Source: Limisphaerales bacterium
GTDB lineage: Bacteria > Verrucomicrobiota > Verrucomicrobiia > Limisphaerales > PALSA-1396
Direction of reading: 5' to 3'
Length of the DNA: 7,079 nucleotides
Assembly: GCA_003140275.1 (NCBI GenBank)
Contig: PLJQ01000458.1
Span: 1 to 7,079, forward strand
The position numbers and the translations under genes are program-made. The notes under the pieces were generated by a model that was not told the DNA's origin, ran no database searches, and saw nothing but the letters and a program-made list of their open reading frames with translations. Below are positions 6,575 through 7,079 of this stretch, piece by piece (positions within the stretch are counted from its first letter, which is position 1; the number at the start of each line of letters is the position of its first letter).

Positions 6575-6898
6575 ATGAAAAAGCTAATGTTAGTAGCAGC
6601 CGTTTTGGTTGGTAGTGTGGCGATGTCCCATGCCGGGGTCAACCTGAGGTTCGGTCTTCCGTTTCTTCCGTTGCCCCCCTTGCCGCACATCGTTGTAGCG
6701 CCGCCGATATTCGCGCCTGAACCTTATCCCGCCCAGGTGGTCGTAGCACCGCCGTTCTGCCCACCCGGCGTGATCGTGGAGCCGTGCCCGCCCCCAGTCC
6801 GTTATGGGTACGGATATTACTACCGGTACGGAAATCGCGATTATCGGGGGTATGACCGCGGTTATGGGCACGGCCGAGGACACGGGTATCGTCGTTAG
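6575..6898 (+). CDS. Small secreted protein, proline-rich then Gly/Tyr/Arg-rich, function unknown
   Basis: A 107-residue protein. I chose the ATG at 6575 over a TTG two codons upstream because it begins a standard signal peptide: MKKLM, a hydrophobic core, and a likely cut after S-H-A (residue 20). The mature part has two low-complexity zones. Residues ~29-74 are rich in Pro and Val, with the near-repeat V-V-A-P-P at 40-44 and 56-60 and two Cys (62, 71). In residues 77-107, 26 of 31 are Gly, Tyr or Arg ('RYGYGYYYRYGNRDYRGYDR'). Such short exported Gly/Tyr-rich proteins are common in Verrucomicrobiota and Planctomycetota and are usually left hypothetical; a surface or matrix role is only a guess. 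The gene stands alone after a long intergenic region. No Shine-Dalgarno site is visible before the ATG. Clean start, signal peptide and biased composition favour a real gene. Confidence 0.75.
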   Translation: MKKLMLVAAVLVGSVAMSHAGVNLRFGLPFLPLPPLPHIVVAPPIFAPEPYPAQVVVAPPFCPPGVIVEPCPPPVRYGYGYYYRYGNRDYRGYDRGYGHGRGHGYRR

Positions 6899-6916
6899 CT
6901 TGAATATTTCATAGGT

Positions 6917-6936
6917 CGATTTGAAAATCGCGTTTT
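6917..6936 (+). terminator. Weak terminator-like hairpin after the small secreted-protein gene
   Basis: CGATT (6917-6921), loop TGAA, AATCG (6926-6930), then CG and TTTT (6933-6936), starting 18 bases after the stop codon. The position suits a terminator of the small gene. The stem has only 5 pairs, two of them G:C, and the T run is short, so this is a weak candidate. Confidence 0.35.
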
Positions 6937-6964
6937 GGGGAGGAGAAATCCAGATTATTCAGAG

Positions 6965-7008
6965 TCGCGGCGGGATTTCGAGGGGCAAATGCGGTCGGTG
7001 CGCCGCGA
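6965..7008. repeat. 8-bp perfect inverted repeat TCGCGGCG/CGCCGCGA
   Basis: TCGCGGCG at 6965-6972 is the exact reverse complement of CGCCGCGA at 7001-7008, separated by 28 bases. It could be a structured RNA stem or a piece of a dispersed repeat. Nothing in the flanks identifies it. Confidence 0.3.
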
Positions 7009-7079
7009 GGGGAGCGAAGATCGTGCGACGGGGGATTTTTTCAAATTTTTGGGCGCGCTCGGCCCTCAACTGAGGGGAT

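Larger units (their letters stand above)
6899..7079. other. Non-coding tail to the right window edge
   Basis: No recognised gene in these 181 bp. A minus-strand frame is open from the right edge to a TGA at 6961-6959 (39 codons), but its translation carries no motif I know. It could only be a real gene end if the sequence beyond the window supports it. The tail holds a weak terminator-like hairpin, an 8-bp inverted repeat, and at the very end CCCTC-AACT-GAGGG (7063-7076), a short stem-loop. Confidence 0.45.

Noticed and set aside
6959..7078. Minus-strand frame open at the right edge (39 codons), possible end of a gene
   Set aside because: No motif recognised in the translation and it cannot be tested without sequence to the right.

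Overview
The window looks like chromosome of a member of the Verrucomicrobiota, probably of the Pedosphaera/Limisphaera type. Three things point there. First, it carries a large secreted monohaem protein related to the hydrazine synthase alpha subunit, with the C-terminal add-ons (InlB-type B-repeat, then a short 'W-x-L-x-x-S-x-x-L' beta module) that PVC bacteria use often. Second, it has an exported SGNH hydrolase with a lineage-typical C-terminal beta domain. Third, recognisable Shine-Dalgarno sites are nearly absent. No rRNA, tRNA, CRISPR array, transposase or phage gene is visible.

Layout from left to right: (1) 2-1627, plus strand: the C-terminal part of an N6-adenine DNA methyltransferase (NPPY motif), cut by the left window edge. 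(2) 1688-3010, plus strand: an exported SGNH/GDSL esterase. (3) 3078-3272, minus strand: a short remnant of a GIY-YIG-like gene carrying the VYVV and VYVG-MTG motifs and the catalytic Arg, but no recognisable remainder. Its ATG overlaps the stop codon of the next gene. (4) 3269-5953, minus strand: the 894-residue secreted haem protein. (5) 5954-6574: about 620 bp without a supported gene, holding several hairpins and palindromes and a candidate promoter for the haem protein. (6) 6575-6898, plus strand: a 107-residue secreted protein rich in Pro, then in Gly, Tyr and Arg. (7) 6899-7079: non-coding tail with a weak terminator-like hairpin and an 8-bp inverted repeat.

The genes do not form one pathway. 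The methyltransferase probably belongs to a restriction-modification or phage-defence locus lying mostly upstream of the window, and its sampled GC content is lower than that of its neighbours. The esterase and the haem protein converge tail to tail, with the GIY-YIG remnant between them; both are exported. The haem protein and the small Gly/Tyr-rich protein are divergent across the long intergenic region. The items most worth following are the GIY-YIG remnant at the overlap, the haem protein of unknown function, and the structured intergenic region. No complete new system can be demonstrated from this window alone.
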